From Aurantiacibacter luteus (GTDB lineage Bacteria > Pseudomonadota > Alphaproteobacteria > Sphingomonadales > Sphingomonadaceae), in the NCBI RefSeq assembly GCF_001010945.1, contig NZ_LBHB01000001.1:1276292-1340291 (forward strand): a stretch of DNA of 64,000 bases, read 5' to 3'. The stretch's first letter is position 1. Each line of letters starts with the position of its first letter. The notes under the pieces are model-generated. The model made no database searches, was not told where the DNA came from, and saw nothing but the letters and a program-made list of their open reading frames with translations. Shown piece after piece: positions 63,837 to 64,000 of this stretch. The translations under genes were made by a program, and so were the position numbers.

Positions 63837-64000
63837 GTCCGCCGTTTGCGCCGGGGGCTGTGGACGATCTCGTCAACCGACAATGCATCAATCATGATCA
63901 TCGACGCCCAGCGTTCGGCCAGTTCCCGCCGTCGCGGCATGAAGGCCGCCCGGTTGTATCGCAGCTCACTGGCACTGAGGCCCTTGGGCGAGTGCGCCAG
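63833..64000 (-). CDS. Tyrosine integrase, C-terminal end (partial)
   Basis: The minus strand from the right edge reads 55 codons ending in TAG at 63833: LAHSPKGLSASELRYNRAAF followed by MPRRRELAERWASMI. This matches the end of P4-type phage integrases, where a Tyr (here RYNRA) near the C-terminus precedes a RR.LM..WA helix; the nucleophile Tyr may be this one or lie just upstream. The rest of the gene is outside the window to the right. The strand fits an integrase next to a tRNA-Ser gene at the right end of the element. Confidence 0.65.
   Translation of the reverse strand: MAHSPKGLSASELRYNRAAFMPRRRELAERWASMIMIDALSVDEIVHSPRRKRRT

Overview
The window looks like high-GC alphaproteobacterial DNA, most likely Sphingomonadales (Erythrobacteraceae/Sphingomonadaceae type). 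The grounds are a sphingomonad-style TonB-dependent receptor, a tryptophan-halogenase-family flavoprotein beside secreted glycosidases, AraD1 and alpha-ketoglutarate-semialdehyde dehydrogenase sugar oxidation genes, and frequent GTG starts with ATGA overlaps. All family names here are read from motifs; no database search was run.

Layout. 1-870: almost gene-free. It holds a possible 31-codon hydrophobic ORF, a 23-bp copy of the 3' end of a tRNA-Ser gene (645-667) and a direct repeat of TACCCCTA beside it. 871-41019: one large carbohydrate utilisation locus for an arabinose- and galactose-rich plant polysaccharide (type II arabinogalactan or rhamnogalacturonan-I side chains). It contains secreted GH42, GH2, GH30, GH27, GH127, GH3, GH51, GH29 and four GH43 enzymes, one TonB-dependent receptor, a DUF481-type outer membrane protein, a FucP-type sugar permease and an aldose epimerase. 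It also has a full oxidative pathway: sugar 1-dehydrogenase, lactonase, IlvD/Edd dehydratase, then KDGal kinase and KDPGal aldolase for galactose, or AraD1 dehydratase plus alpha-ketoglutarate-semialdehyde dehydrogenase for arabinose, with an HpcH/HpaI aldolase as a possible alternative. A GntR/FCD regulator sits in the middle. Eight copies of an 11-bp palindrome of the FadR type (consensus near TTGTCNGACAA) lie in front of the transcription units, so the locus is probably one regulon.

41034-51579: mobile-element backbone. It has a hypothetical protein, a palindrome-rich oriT-like region, a 1315-residue MobA/MobL-like relaxase, two DEDD exonuclease-fold proteins, two conserved hypotheticals and a small HUH-type Rep-like protein. 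51580-63000: a defence-like cargo block flanked by two same-direction copies of a ~20-bp repeat. It holds a class III nucleotide-cyclase-like protein, broken ORFs, a DUF3800-like protein, and an Avs-like STAND NTPase with an N-terminal PD-(D/E)XK nuclease and a C-terminal SEC-C zinc motif, overlapping a frameshifted PD-(D/E)XK gene. An RHH regulator, an N6-adenine methyltransferase and a nuclease form a restriction-modification-like operon, followed by a GIY-YIG/T5orf172-type protein with a zinc ribbon. 63072-64000: an AlpA-type excisionase/regulator facing the C-terminus of a tyrosine integrase that runs off the right edge.

The orientation of the tRNA-Ser fragment at 645-667 matches that expected for the far end of an element whose integrase and tRNA-Ser lie at or beyond the right edge. 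If so, the polysaccharide locus, the mobilisation genes and the defence block are all cargo of one integrative element of more than 63 kb. This is the main hypothesis of the annotation. The second is that the STAND-nuclease-SEC-C protein plus its PD-(D/E)XK neighbour is an undescribed variant of NTPase-based phage defence.
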